From UBA7236 sp044227505 (lineage in GTDB: Bacteria; Bacteroidota; Bacteroidia; Chitinophagales; BACL12): a stretch of DNA of 32,080 nt. Position numbers and translations under genes: made by a program. The DNA is taken from positions 1 through 32,080 of the forward strand of contig JBGAWP010000045.1 in assembly GCA_044227505.1 (NCBI GenBank), given 5' to 3'. Positions 16,037 through 24,695 of this stretch are shown here, piece by piece. The notes below the pieces were generated by a model. The model was not told the origin of the DNA, made no database searches, and was given only the letters and a program-made list of their open reading frames with translations. The first letter of the stretch is position 1. Each line of letters opens with the position of its first letter.

Positions 16037-16576
16037 CTCCTGTATCCCCTCCGGGAATATCTGCAAACTCTCCGGTTTTTTCATCCGACTTAATATGATA
16101 TTTACTATCGTTGCAATCAGAAAACAAACAGTGACCAACCAATAACCGAATTTCATTTCAAACTCCAGATTAAGATCGAAATTTAATTTTCCGTTTCCTC
16201 CGTTTTGCGCTTCTGCGAGTTTTGATTTAAGGTTTACCATTAATCCGATCATACAAATAAATCCAATTGCCGAAATTATTGCCTGTAAAACATATCCCGA
16301 GCGGAATTTTTTTACTACAAATAAAAAAATACCCATTATTGCAGCAATAAAAGCATTTAATGCAAAAATATTAGGATCGTAGCGCTCCATAGTAGTTTTC
16401 TCATTTTCTCCTGAATTGGTGATATCAAAATCTTGTTTATAACCGGTTACCAATTCAATTCCATTTATAGTGTCTAATTTTTGTTCATTGCAATTAATAT
16501 CGGTAAAAGGTAAAAAAAAGCCGAAAAATGCGATCAGCAAACTGATAGGGGAGAAAAATTTTATTGGTGATTGCAT
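16019..16576 (-). CDS. Four-helix membrane protein of unknown function
   Basis: A 185-residue integral membrane protein with hydrophobic segments near residues 10-25, 70-88, 95-113 and 143-163. Between the first and second is an outer loop (CNEQKLDTINGIELVTGYKQ and a Glu/Thr-rich stretch), and between the third and fourth an Asn/Gly-rich loop. The layout resembles small Bacteroidota membrane proteins of unknown role; I recognise no named family. The C-terminal residues are supplied by the heptamer array at 16004-16036, which suggests that the array moved or grew into the gene end. It lies 43 nt downstream of the metalloprotease gene on the same strand and may be co-transcribed. Confidence 0.65.
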   Translation of the reverse strand: MQSPIKFFSPISLLIAFFGFFLPFTDINCNEQKLDTINGIELVTGYKQDFDITNSGENEKTTMERYDPNIFALNAFIAAIMGIFLFVVKKFRSGYVLQAIISAIGFICMIGLMVNLKSKLAEAQNGGNGKLNFDLNLEFEMKFGYWLVTVCFLIATIVNIILSRMKKPESLQIFPEGIQEEGHRT

Positions 16577-16619
16577 CTGCTTTATCTATTTTTTAAAAAC
16601 CGGTGAAATTAAATTACGA

Positions 16620-17948
16620 TTATTGATTGCCATCTTCAACTTCCATTATTTCATAATGCTCAACCTCTTCTATAATGCCATTATTAGCGATCACAACAAC
16701 ACCAATTTCTTCTGTTTTTTTATTGCGCCAAATTTCAATTCCATCCCACTTATCTCCGCAGCGATTTGTGATCTTACCTCCATCAATAATTAATTTCCCA
16801 CCGGGTTTCACAATTATTTTTGCCTGTTCGGGTAATGAAACTATACTTTTAATTGTTAGCGTTGCTCCATTTCTGATCTCAATGTCGCCCCAAAGATCTT
16901 TTATTCCATTCCAGACAATATTTTCATTTTTTGTGATAATTACTTTATCAAAAGGATGGTATTCACACCAATAAGGTATTGCATATTTTCTGGCTCCATC
17001 GGTTTCTTTGGCAAAATGGTATTCCATCTTTCCGATCTGGCAAGGGCTAACAGCTTGCTGACTCCAGTTGTAATCCATCATATTATTGCTGATCACGCCA
17101 TCGCAAGGTGCTTTGCCGGTTTCACTCCAGCAACCCGGATTTTTTGGAGTATCCTCACAACCATCGTCCCAATTCCAAGTGTGGTTAAGTCCGAAACTAT
17201 GTCCAAGTTCATGGTTCATTAATTTAGAAAGAAAATAGGCGTCATGCGTAAATGCACTGCCATCGTCTCTGTATTTTACCATGGTGCTCTGCAAATACAT
17301 GCTGAACAATTTAATACTCCCGCCAAATGAAATGCCTGAAAGTGTTCCACCTCCGTAGGTAGGGGAGTTGAGGCTATCCGGTACATGTTCCATTAAAAAG
17401 ATATTGAGCACCGAATCATTTCCGATACCATATTTTTTTAATACGGTTTGGTCGCTTAGTGATGCATATCCTTTTTTCAGGCTTCGGTTCCAAAAACACA
17501 GGGAATCGTTTTTATGAAAATAGATCGCATCCTGCCCTGTTTCTGCATCTTTTTCAACCCGTATTCCGATCGGTAAAACTTCTGTCAAATTTCCGACCGG
17601 TAAATTCATTTTATGATTATTTGACCATCTAAAATTACTTTGATCAACCATATCACGGCAAAATTTTCTTCCTGCAGCTTCATCAAAATTTCCCGTTCCA
17701 TCGCTTCTTTGCATGATATGGAAATTTATTCTAACATAACGAATTTGCGAGGCCTGCGGGTGTCCCGGATCAGGAATATAGTTGGTTACCTTTTTATATT
17801 CCGGGTCCTTATATTGAATTTCTTCACGGATAATATCCGCGCTTCCTGCATATTTTACAACTAAATTGGCGCAAGAATTCAACAAAAAAATCGGGATAAG
17901 TAATGTAAGTAGTTTCACCGGATTAATATTTACGTAATTTTGTGCCAT
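16620..17948 (-). CDS. Zinc metalloprotease lipoprotein (M43/pappalysin-like)
   Basis: A 442-residue envelope protease. Residues 12-26 form a lipoprotein signal with lipobox LNSC (Cys26). The catalytic site is HELGHSFGLNH (His246, Glu247, His250, His256), the extended zinc motif of metzincins, and NNMMDY (289-293) fits the Met-turn. Paired cysteines around 264-282 are typical of M43-like enzymes. The C-terminal part (about 340-430) has beta-helix-like strands (GATLTIKS, AKIIVKPGGKLIIDGG, CGDKWDGIEIW), the fold often placed before a T9SS tail, but here the protein stops soon after NNGIIEE without a sorting domain. That may be natural for a lipidated form or mean truncation. Divergent from the TPR lipoprotein gene at 17986. 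Substrate unknown. Confidence 0.85.
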   Translation of the reverse strand: MAQNYVNINPVKLLTLLIPIFLLNSCANLVVKYAGSADIIREEIQYKDPEYKKVTNYIPDPGHPQASQIRYVRINFHIMQRSDGTGNFDEAAGRKFCRDMVDQSNFRWSNNHKMNLPVGNLTEVLPIGIRVEKDAETGQDAIYFHKNDSLCFWNRSLKKGYASLSDQTVLKKYGIGNDSVLNIFLMEHVPDSLNSPTYGGGTLSGISFGGSIKLFSMYLQSTMVKYRDDGSAFTHDAYFLSKLMNHELGHSFGLNHTWNWDDGCEDTPKNPGCWSETGKAPCDGVISNNMMDYNWSQQAVSPCQIGKMEYHFAKETDGARKYAIPYWCEYHPFDKVIITKNENIVWNGIKDLWGDIEIRNGATLTIKSIVSLPEQAKIIVKPGGKLIIDGGKITNRCGDKWDGIEIWRNKKTEEIGVVVIANNGIIEEVEHYEIMEVEDGNQ

Positions 17949-17985
17949 GTTTGCGTAGTGCAGGCACTAAAATACAAGAAATATC

Positions 17986-18564
17986 ATGAATAAATTATTT
18001 GGTGTATTAATATTTGTTTTCACCTTGATTTTAGTTTCCTGTAATAAACGGGAAAATGAATTGGAGGAAATTCATGCAGCATCCGCTGAAATGGATAGTG
18101 TTTTGCGTGTTAACGAAGTGCTTTCCGTAAAACACCGCGTGATGGCAGAAGACCTGATCCAAGAGTATATGGAGTTTGCAAATAATTACCCGGAAGATTC
18201 ATTGGCTCCACAATTTATTTTTAAATCAGCTATGCTTTACCATTTTATACCTTTTTATGACAAGGAACTCGAAACTTTAGAACTGCTGGCTGAACGTTAT
18301 CCCAAATCGGAATATGCCCCACAGGCTTTGGTTACTGCTGCAAGAGTAAGCGAGGAAAATGTAAATAATATTGAAAAGAGTATTAAATATCTTCAACAGA
18401 TAAAGGAAAAATATCCTGAAAGTCCCTATGCTACAAATATTGATCTGCAAATTGAATATGCCGGAGATGATGAAGCATTGCTTGATGCCATTATGGAAAA
18501 AAACGGGGTGGATCTGGATTCTTTGCTGGATGCTGCAGATTCAATTGATGCTGTGAAAAAGTGA
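17986..18564 (+). CDS. TPR-like lipoprotein
   Basis: A 192-residue lipoprotein: signal peptide with lipobox LVSC (Cys19), then a helical repeat protein. Pairs of helices with spacing of about 35 residues are visible (EDLIQEYMEFANNYPEDSLA, ETLELLAERYPKSEYAPQAL, KYLQQIKEKYPESPYATNID); the recurring YP-S-YAP turn is that of TPR proteins such as YbgF/CpoB and BamD. It probably scaffolds a periplasmic complex. The start is 37 bp from the divergent metalloprotease gene, and the 3' end overlaps the cdaA 3' end by 24 nt on opposite strands. Too short for complete BamD, so I leave it unnamed. Confidence 0.75.
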   Translation: MNKLFGVLIFVFTLILVSCNKRENELEEIHAASAEMDSVLRVNEVLSVKHRVMAEDLIQEYMEFANNYPEDSLAPQFIFKSAMLYHFIPFYDKELETLELLAERYPKSEYAPQALVTAARVSEENVNNIEKSIKYLQQIKEKYPESPYATNIDLQIEYAGDDEALLDAIMEKNGVDLDSLLDAADSIDAVKK

Positions 18565-19350
18565 ACGCGCAATTAATTTTTGCAATTCTTCTTTTCTAAT
18601 ATCCTGATATAATTTTCCTTCCCGGGCATAACTTATTTCTCCTGTTGCCTCAGAAACGATGATGCATGTGGCATCACTTTGTTCCGTAATGCCTAAACCA
18701 CTTCTGTGTCGCAAACCGAATTTAGGTGGAAGGTCAGGATTGTCGGATAGTGGTAAAACACATTTGGCTGAGGCTATTTTATGATCCGCAATAATTAATG
18801 CGCCATCGTGTAAAGGACCATTCTTATAAAAAATACTTTCAATAATATCTTTGGTTATCATTGCATTTATAGGAATTCCGGTATTTTGATAGAATCGCAA
18901 ATGAGAAGTTTGTGGAATCACGATCAAAGCTCCTGTTTTCATTTTGCTGAGATTAAGAATAGCTTCGGTTAATTCATTCACCTCTTTGTGATTATATTCT
19001 CCTGCCCGTATCTTCTTTAAACTCATGGATCGCCAAAATTTCACTTTTCTGAAATCACTGCTTCTCCCTACATACAAAAGAAATCTGCGTATTTCGGGTT
19101 GAAATACAATCAGGAGTGCAATTACGCCAACATTAATAAAAGCGCCTAAAATTTCACTCATCAACCGCAATTCGATTGCTTCCGTTATCAGACTCAAAAC
19201 ATAAATTACGATCAACCCTATAAAAATGGTAAAGGCTAAACTTCCTTTCACCAACCTATATAACTGAAATAATATAAATGCAACTAATAAAATATCGATG
19301 ATATCGATAAAAGTGATCTCCAGAAAACCGATTTGAATTTGTAGTAACAT
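18541..19350 (-). CDS. cdaA: Diadenylate cyclase (c-di-AMP synthase)
   Basis: Joins two ATP into cyclic di-AMP, a second messenger controlling potassium, osmolytes and cell-wall balance (EC 2.7.7.85). The 269-residue protein has the CdaA layout: three membrane helices (about 13-30, 38-58, 67-85) and a cytoplasmic DisA_N cyclase domain. The two catalytic signatures are intact: DGA at 182-184 in GPLHDGALII, and RHR at 214-216 in FGLRHRSGLGITE. It lies downstream of folP on the same strand with a 108-bp gap and may be co-transcribed with it, an arrangement that I recall as common in the phylum. The YbbR-type regulator often paired with cdaA in Firmicutes is absent here. Confidence 0.95.
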   Translation of the reverse strand: MLLQIQIGFLEITFIDIIDILLVAFILFQLYRLVKGSLAFTIFIGLIVIYVLSLITEAIELRLMSEILGAFINVGVIALLIVFQPEIRRFLLYVGRSSDFRKVKFWRSMSLKKIRAGEYNHKEVNELTEAILNLSKMKTGALIVIPQTSHLRFYQNTGIPINAMITKDIIESIFYKNGPLHDGALIIADHKIASAKCVLPLSDNPDLPPKFGLRHRSGLGITEQSDATCIIVSEATGEISYAREGKLYQDIRKEELQKLIARSLFHSIN

Positions 19351-19458
19351 GTATTGGGTTAACTATGGGCTAAGATAGACAACAGCTTAATAATATTAGC
19401 AACATTTAATGAAATCATTATTTTGCTGCAAAGAATTTAATAATAGAATTGTTTTGAT

Positions 19459-20313
19459 TTATAATGCAAGATGTGCAACAATTTTAATTACCTCCTTTGC
19501 TTCCTTTACATCATGCACCCTTAAAATATCGGCACCCTTCAATATTAAGACCGCATGTAAAGCCGTGCTGCCATTTAAGGCTTTTTCAGGATTTACATGA
19601 AGGGCTTTACAAATCATACTTTTTCGGGAAATCCCAACCATTACCGGTAAACCGATCTGTTTGAACAGATCCAGATTTTTTGCTAGCCGGTAATTGTGTT
19701 CAATCGATTTGCCAAATCCAAACCCCGGGTCAATAATGATATCAGCAATTCCAAGGGCATTCAGTTTTTGAGTTTTTTCAATAAAAAAATTAAATACTTC
19801 TTTGGTCACATCCTCGTATTGCGGTTCAATCTGCATAGTTTCGGGTGAACCTTGCATATGCATCAAAACGTAGGGAACATTCGCCTTCGAGGCCACGCTA
19901 AGAATTTCAGGATCTGCATTGCCCGCTGAAACATCATTTATCATATTTGCACCTTCGTTTATTGATTCCATGGCTACCTTTCCATACACGGTATCAATCG
20001 AAAGGGGAATATTTTCAAATTCTTTTCTGATGGCTCTGATTACCGGAATTACGCGTAAAAGCTCCTCCTCCGGTAATATCGACTTTGCACCCGGTTTTGT
20101 GCTCATCCCCCCTATATCTATAATATCAGCTCCCTCTGAAATTAAGCGCTCGGTTTGCCGGAGTGCTGCATCGATCTCCGAATAATTTCCACCATCAAAA
20201 AACGAATCAGGAGTCACGTTTAAAATTCCCATCACTGCAGGTGTGGATAAATCAAGTAGGTTATCACCGAGCCGCAATGTTTTGTTCGGGTAGAAATAAG
20301 TAGTTTTGTCCAT
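19459..20313 (-). CDS. folP: Dihydropteroate synthase
   Basis: Condenses 6-hydroxymethyl-7,8-dihydropterin diphosphate with p-aminobenzoate to dihydropteroate in folate synthesis (EC 2.5.1.15), the target of sulfonamides; cytoplasmic TIM barrel. The 284 residues show the family signatures in order: GILNVTPDSFFDGG (29-42), STKPGA (71-76), SIDT (105-108), INDVSA (125-130), MHMQG (151-155), DPGFGFGK, GISRKS and RVHDV near the end. No resistance-type insertion is apparent. Divergent from the DUF1599 gene with 17 bp between starts; cdaA follows on the same strand. Confidence 0.96.
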   Translation of the reverse strand: MDKTTYFYPNKTLRLGDNLLDLSTPAVMGILNVTPDSFFDGGNYSEIDAALRQTERLISEGADIIDIGGMSTKPGAKSILPEEELLRVIPVIRAIRKEFENIPLSIDTVYGKVAMESINEGANMINDVSAGNADPEILSVASKANVPYVLMHMQGSPETMQIEPQYEDVTKEVFNFFIEKTQKLNALGIADIIIDPGFGFGKSIEHNYRLAKNLDLFKQIGLPVMVGISRKSMICKALHVNPEKALNGSTALHAVLILKGADILRVHDVKEAKEVIKIVAHLAL

Positions 20314-20330
20314 ATAATTTTACACCGATA

Positions 20331-20888
20331 ATGAATATAGCAGTGTCGAAAACAAATATACAATATGATGGGGCAGTGGAAGGTTGCCGGAACATTTTCA
20401 TCAAAAAAATCAAGGATTATGGTACTTCATGGCGAATTTTGAGACCACAATCCATTACAGACCAGATATTTATTAAGGCGCAGCGCATCAGAACCATTGA
20501 ACAGGCCGGCACGCATAAAGTAAATGAAGGGATAGAAGAGGAGTTCCGTGGTATAATAAATTATGCAGCAATTGCATTGATACAATTGCAACTTACGGAG
20601 AACGATCCCATGCAACTTGATGCAGACCACGCACTTGAATTGTATAACGAACAACTCAATAAGGTAAAAACCCTGATGGAAGATAAAAACCATGATTATG
20701 GTGAAGCCTGGCGAGATATGCGTATTCCCTCCTTTACTGATCTTATACTCATGAAAATTTTGCGCGTAAAACAAATAGAAGAAAATGATGGCAAAACTTT
20801 AATATCTGAAGGAGTTGCCTCTCATTATATGGATATGATCAACTACTCCATTTTTGCATTAATAAAACTCAAGGAAAATGAAAAATAG
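20331..20888 (+). CDS. Duplicated DUF1599 (Nmad1) protein
   Basis: A 185-residue soluble protein made of two copies of one domain. Copy 1 (about 29-86) has DYGTSWRILRPQSITDQI and INYAAIALIQL; copy 2 (about 122-180) has DYGEAWRDMRIPSFTDLI and INYSIFALIKL, so the duplication is plain. This is Pfam DUF1599, later named nucleotide modification associated domain 1 (Nmad1) from its company with base-modification genes in phages. Its reaction is not established. In Bacteroidota it is a chromosomal gene next to folP and the DoxX-type gene, as here. It overlaps the next gene by 11 nt, so the two are co-translated. Confidence 0.88.
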   Translation: MNIAVSKTNIQYDGAVEGCRNIFIKKIKDYGTSWRILRPQSITDQIFIKAQRIRTIEQAGTHKVNEGIEEEFRGIINYAAIALIQLQLTENDPMQLDADHALELYNEQLNKVKTLMEDKNHDYGEAWRDMRIPSFTDLILMKILRVKQIEENDGKTLISEGVASHYMDMINYSIFALIKLKENEK

Positions 20889-22530
20889 TGTTTTGTGGTT
20901 CTGCCGGATATTTGTCGGTGGCTTATTTATTTTTTCCGGTCTTGTAAAAGCGAATGATCCTGTTGGATTCGGAATTAAGCTGGAAGAATATTATGATGTG
21001 TTTGCTGAACGCTGGTCGTGGACCTCATTTTTATTTAAGGCGGATTGGGTTATAGATACTATTAATTTACAAGCCGTTTTTTTAACAACGCTGGAAGTTG
21101 CATTAGGTATTGCTTTATTGCTCGGGCTATGGAAAAATCTTACAGCATGGTTATTGTTATTACTAATTGCTTTTTTCACCTGGCTTACCGGATATTCGGC
21201 AGTAACAGGTTCCGTTACTGATTGTGGTTGTTTTGGTGATTTTATTCCGCTTACACCGTGGCAATCATTTTATAAGGATCTGGTACTGATCTTTTTGATC
21301 ATTATCATTTTCTTTTTGAGGAAAAATATTAAACCTATTTTGAAACCGGTTCCTTCCTTTTTAATTTTTGTTTTCGTTACAGGTTTTGCATGGTGGGTTA
21401 ATTCGCACGTTTTAAAACACGATGTATTTTTTGACTGGCGACCATACGCCATCGGAAATAATATTCCGGAATTAATGGTTATTCCACCTGATGCGGAAAA
21501 AGATATTGTTGAAATGAATTACAATTATTCGAATGTTAAGACAGGAGAAAAAATTGAGTTGCAGTTTTTGAATACGGAGCTCAGTGATAAAAATAAAATG
21601 GCTGAACTGACAAAATATTCCAATGATAAGGAAAATTGGAAATTAGATACTTCCTATACTAAAATTAAAAAGAAAGGATTTCGTCCAAAGATCATCGATT
21701 TTGCAGTTTCTGATGAGAATGATAATTATATAACAGATCAGATCCTGAGCAATCCGGATTATTCCATAATGGTAGTTTCGGCACATTTCGATAAAACAAG
21801 TGAGGAGGGATGGAAAAAAATACATGCAGTGCAGCAAAGTGCTGAAAAAGAGGGCCTATTCACTTTTGCTTTAGTTGCTGACAGTAGAGAGGCTATTGAA
21901 ACCTTCCGCCACGAAAACCAAATGGCATTTCCATTTTATACCGGTGATGGAAAAGTATGTTTGACAATAGGCAGAACAAATCCTAATATAGTACTGCTCC
22001 AAAAAGGAACTGTAATCGATAAATGGAGCTGGCGCGATCTTCCAACATTTGATGAAATTAAGAATAAACATTTTAAAGACAGAGCTACTGTTGAATTAAA
22101 ACCGGTTTCCGACGAGATGTTTGTTGTGGATGAAAATGTTTTACCAAAAATTATTAACTCCAAAGAACCTTATAATGAATTCTTTTTACAAGACAGTATT
22201 GGGGAAGATGTTACTACAATAATTTTAAACGATACTGCTGTCATCAATATGGTGGTCATAAATGAATTAGGTCAGGATAAACTAACCGGTGATACCTGGA
22301 AGAGCATCTTAACAGAGATGAAAAAACTGGATTCAACGGGCCAAAAATACTTTGTTGTAAGTTCAGGTTCACCCGAAATACTTGTGTTAATGAAAAAAGC
22401 TTCCGGATTAAATTATAATTATTTTGTGTGTGATAAAGATGTGTTACATAAAATAATGAAAGAAAATACCGGAATTGTTATTTTAGAAAATGGAATTGTC
22501 AGAAAAAAATTAGTGGAAGGTGCATTGTAA
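20878..22530 (+). CDS. DoxX/MauE-like membrane protein with thioredoxin-like C-terminal domains
   Basis: A 550-residue inner-membrane protein of the kind that I recall as the BT_3928 family. The N-terminal part (1-180) has five hydrophobic helices and the DoxX start FCRIFVGGLFIFSGLVKAND. Between helices 3 and 4 is DCGCFGD (115-121), the cysteine motif of MauE, which helps pass electrons for disulfide chemistry. The soluble part holds a thioredoxin-like domain at about 294-395 (SIMVVSAHFD, then AFPFYTGD, VLLQKGTVIDKW) without a CxxC pair. A second, weaker thioredoxin-like unit is at about 440-550 (INMVVINE, YFVVSSGS, GIVILENGIV), which makes the protein longer than family members that I remember (about 350-400). 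Likely role: a membrane redox protein. It overlaps the DUF1599 gene and precedes the permease by 55 nt. Confidence 0.8.
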   Translation: MKNSVLWFCRIFVGGLFIFSGLVKANDPVGFGIKLEEYYDVFAERWSWTSFLFKADWVIDTINLQAVFLTTLEVALGIALLLGLWKNLTAWLLLLLIAFFTWLTGYSAVTGSVTDCGCFGDFIPLTPWQSFYKDLVLIFLIIIIFFLRKNIKPILKPVPSFLIFVFVTGFAWWVNSHVLKHDVFFDWRPYAIGNNIPELMVIPPDAEKDIVEMNYNYSNVKTGEKIELQFLNTELSDKNKMAELTKYSNDKENWKLDTSYTKIKKKGFRPKIIDFAVSDENDNYITDQILSNPDYSIMVVSAHFDKTSEEGWKKIHAVQQSAEKEGLFTFALVADSREAIETFRHENQMAFPFYTGDGKVCLTIGRTNPNIVLLQKGTVIDKWSWRDLPTFDEIKNKHFKDRATVELKPVSDEMFVVDENVLPKIINSKEPYNEFFLQDSIGEDVTTIILNDTAVINMVVINELGQDKLTGDTWKSILTEMKKLDSTGQKYFVVSSGSPEILVLMKKASGLNYNYFVCDKDVLHKIMKENTGIVILENGIVRKKLVEGAL

Positions 22531-22585
22531 CCATATACTATAATTCGAGAAGTAAGCATTTTTTTTAACTGATCAATAAGAGCAA

Positions 22586-23662
22586 TTGATAAAATTTATT
22601 TTTAAACGTCTTCTGTACGGATTATTTGTATTGCTCGGGGTGGTGATCGTAGTTTTCTTTTTGTTTCAGCTTACACGAATTAACCCTGAACGGCAAATTG
22701 CCGGGGAAAAGGCCGACAAACAAACAATCGAAAATATTAAAAGGGAGTTAGGTTTGGATCTGCCTGTTGGTCAACAATTGTTCGTTTACCTTAATGATAT
22801 TTCTCCTTTTAGTTTTCACAACAATACTAACACTGAATCAAGATATTTTTTGAATAAGGAAAAATATGAATACGGAAAAATTTTTTCAATTGGATCCACT
22901 TCTTTTGTCATAAAAAAACCTTTTCTCAGTCGATCATATACAAGTAAAAGGCGTGTAAGTGAAATATTATCCGAACGAATACCGAATACCTTGGTGCTCG
23001 CCATAACGGCAATGTTATTTGCAACGGTTATAGGAATTATTTTTGGTGTTGCTGCCGCAATTAAACCAAATTCGATACTCGACAGAATTTGCACAGCCGT
23101 AAGTGTCTTAGGAATTTCATTTCCATCGTTTTTTGTTGGAATTATTTTGCAATTGATATTTGCCTATTTACTTGCATCAGTTACCGGTTTGAATATGACA
23201 GGAGATCTGTATGTTACTGATGGTTACACAGGTGAAAAATACCTCGAACTTAAAAATTTAATATTACCTGCATTTGCATTAGGCATTCGTCCGATAGCAG
23301 TTATTACGCAATTAACCAGAAGTGCAATGATTGATGTGATGCATAACGATTACATTCGCACAGCTCGTGCCAAAGGATTAAATGAAAATAAAATTCTTTT
23401 TAAACACGCTTTAAAAAATGCATTGAATCCCGTGGTCACCTCTGTTTCTGGATGGCTTGCAAGTTTGTTAACGGGTGCCTTTTTTATTGAAGCAATATTT
23501 AATTATAACGGTATAGGATATGAAACAGTAAACGCGTTAAAAACCTTTGATTATCCAGTCGCAATGGGCGCAATTTTATATACAGCCGTTATTTTTGTGG
23601 CAATTAGTATTTTAGCCGATATTTTATATTCGGCAATTGATCCGCGTATTCGAATTTCATGA
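22586..23662 (+). CDS. ABC transporter permease, DppB/OppB family
   Basis: Inner-membrane permease of a peptide/nickel-type importer, 358 residues. One helix at 9-28, a large periplasmic part at about 31-130, then five helices with the ATPase-contact EAA loop at 258-278 (RTARAKG, then HALKNALNPVV). Start choice: the frame is closed by a TAA 9 nt upstream and contains no ATG before residue 146, so the start must be the TTG at 22586, which opens at the conserved first helix (IKFIFKRLLYGLFVLLG). The partner permease, ATPases and binding protein are not in the window, so the transporter is assembled from scattered genes. The stop is 1 nt before the aroK start, suggesting coupling. Confidence 0.9.
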   Translation: MIKFIFKRLLYGLFVLLGVVIVVFFLFQLTRINPERQIAGEKADKQTIENIKRELGLDLPVGQQLFVYLNDISPFSFHNNTNTESRYFLNKEKYEYGKIFSIGSTSFVIKKPFLSRSYTSKRRVSEILSERIPNTLVLAITAMLFATVIGIIFGVAAAIKPNSILDRICTAVSVLGISFPSFFVGIILQLIFAYLLASVTGLNMTGDLYVTDGYTGEKYLELKNLILPAFALGIRPIAVITQLTRSAMIDVMHNDYIRTARAKGLNENKILFKHALKNALNPVVTSVSGWLASLLTGAFFIEAIFNYNGIGYETVNALKTFDYPVAMGAILYTAVIFVAISILADILYSAIDPRIRIS

Positions 23663-23663
23663 T

Positions 23664-24191
23664 ATGAGAATATATCTGCTTGGTTTTATGGGCTCCGGTA
23701 AATCCACTTTCGGAAAAAAACTTGCTGAAAAGTTGGACTATACACTCATGGATATAGATCAGGTGATGGAAGTGCTGGAAAAGAAAACGGTAGCTGAGAT
23801 CTTCAGTGAAAAAGGAGAGGAGTATTTCCGTCGTTTGGAGGCTGATATTTTGCATTCCTCTGTTTTGCATAAAAATGCAGTGATCTCCTGTGGTGGAGGA
23901 ACACCTTGTTATTTTGATAATATGGATTGGATGAATGAAAGGGGACTGACCATCTATCTTAAAATGCCTACGGAGATATTGTACGGTAGATTAAAGGAAC
24001 GCAAGGCAAAAAGGCCCCTCATAGCAAATCTTACAGATCCCGAATTAAAAGATTATATTTTTCAGAAATTATCGGAACGCGAAATTTATTATTTGCGCGC
24101 TAAACTTATTATGGATGTTTCTGCAATGGAAATTAAAGACAGGATCGAATTAGTGAAAATGAGAATGTTGTCCGAACATCAGGATAAATAG
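23664..24191 (+). CDS. aroK: Shikimate kinase
   Basis: Phosphorylates shikimate with ATP in the pathway to chorismate (EC 2.7.1.71); cytoplasmic P-loop kinase, 175 residues, normal length. Seen: Walker A GFMGSGKST (7-15), Asp30/Asp32 in MDIDQ, Arg56/Arg57 in FRRLE, the shikimate-binding SCGGGTP (75-81) and the lid/nucleotide segment KAKRPLI. I chose MRIYLLGFMG at 23664, directly after the permease stop (1 nt gap); a frame start at 23637 would overlap the permease and add non-family residues. Its 3' end overlaps the convergent phosphoribosyltransferase gene by 13 nt. Confidence 0.95.
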   Translation: MRIYLLGFMGSGKSTFGKKLAEKLDYTLMDIDQVMEVLEKKTVAEIFSEKGEEYFRRLEADILHSSVLHKNAVISCGGGTPCYFDNMDWMNERGLTIYLKMPTEILYGRLKERKAKRPLIANLTDPELKDYIFQKLSEREIYYLRAKLIMDVSAMEIKDRIELVKMRMLSEHQDK

Positions 24192-24694
24192 ATCCCTTTA
24201 TTTTCTGTATCACTTAATATCACCTTAATATGTTCGTGAATAGTGGTACTCAACGACAATCCTACATAATCGGGGCTAACGGGAAATAATTTATGTTTTC
24301 GTTCCACCAACACGGCATTGCGTATCTTTTTTGGAGAAAAACTCAACAATGGTTTTATGGCATACAATAAGGTGCGACCGGTATTTGCAACATCATCCAC
24401 CACAATAATTACCTTATTATCTATTTCTTCTTCAGTAAGATTTAATTGAACATCGCTATTACCCGGATCTTTTTTGTCAAGTTCAATATGAGTCAATAAC
24501 AATTTTGCGGTAATTATTTTTTTTAATTCATTGTACAATAATTCTGCAAAGGTGTATCCCTCCGTTGCTTTGCAAATACCTGCAATTACAATTTCTGTTT
24601 CCTCGTAATTATCCTCTGCTATCTCGTATGCAATGCGTTTTATTTTTTGATTTATTTTTTCCGCAGAAACAATTTTCGTTAGTGTTTGCTCCAT
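24179..24694 (-). CDS. PyrR-like phosphoribosyltransferase
   Basis: Type I phosphoribosyltransferase fold, 171 residues, cytoplasmic. The PRPP-binding loop is VVDDVANTGRT (98-108), and the C-terminal segment VERKHKLFPVSPDYVGLSLS has the layout of PyrR (uracil phosphoribosyltransferase/pyrimidine attenuator). PyrR of Bacillus regulates pyr mRNA; in Bacteroidota these shorter relatives stand outside pyr operons, so RNA regulation is not implied. Base specificity is not readable. The ATG lies 1 nt after the stop of the subtilase gene, so it is probably translated from the same message. Confidence 0.82.
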   Translation of the reverse strand: MEQTLTKIVSAEKINQKIKRIAYEIAEDNYEETEIVIAGICKATEGYTFAELLYNELKKIITAKLLLTHIELDKKDPGNSDVQLNLTEEEIDNKVIIVVDDVANTGRTLLYAIKPLLSFSPKKIRNAVLVERKHKLFPVSPDYVGLSLSTTIHEHIKVILSDTENKGIYLS

Positions 24695-24695
24695 A

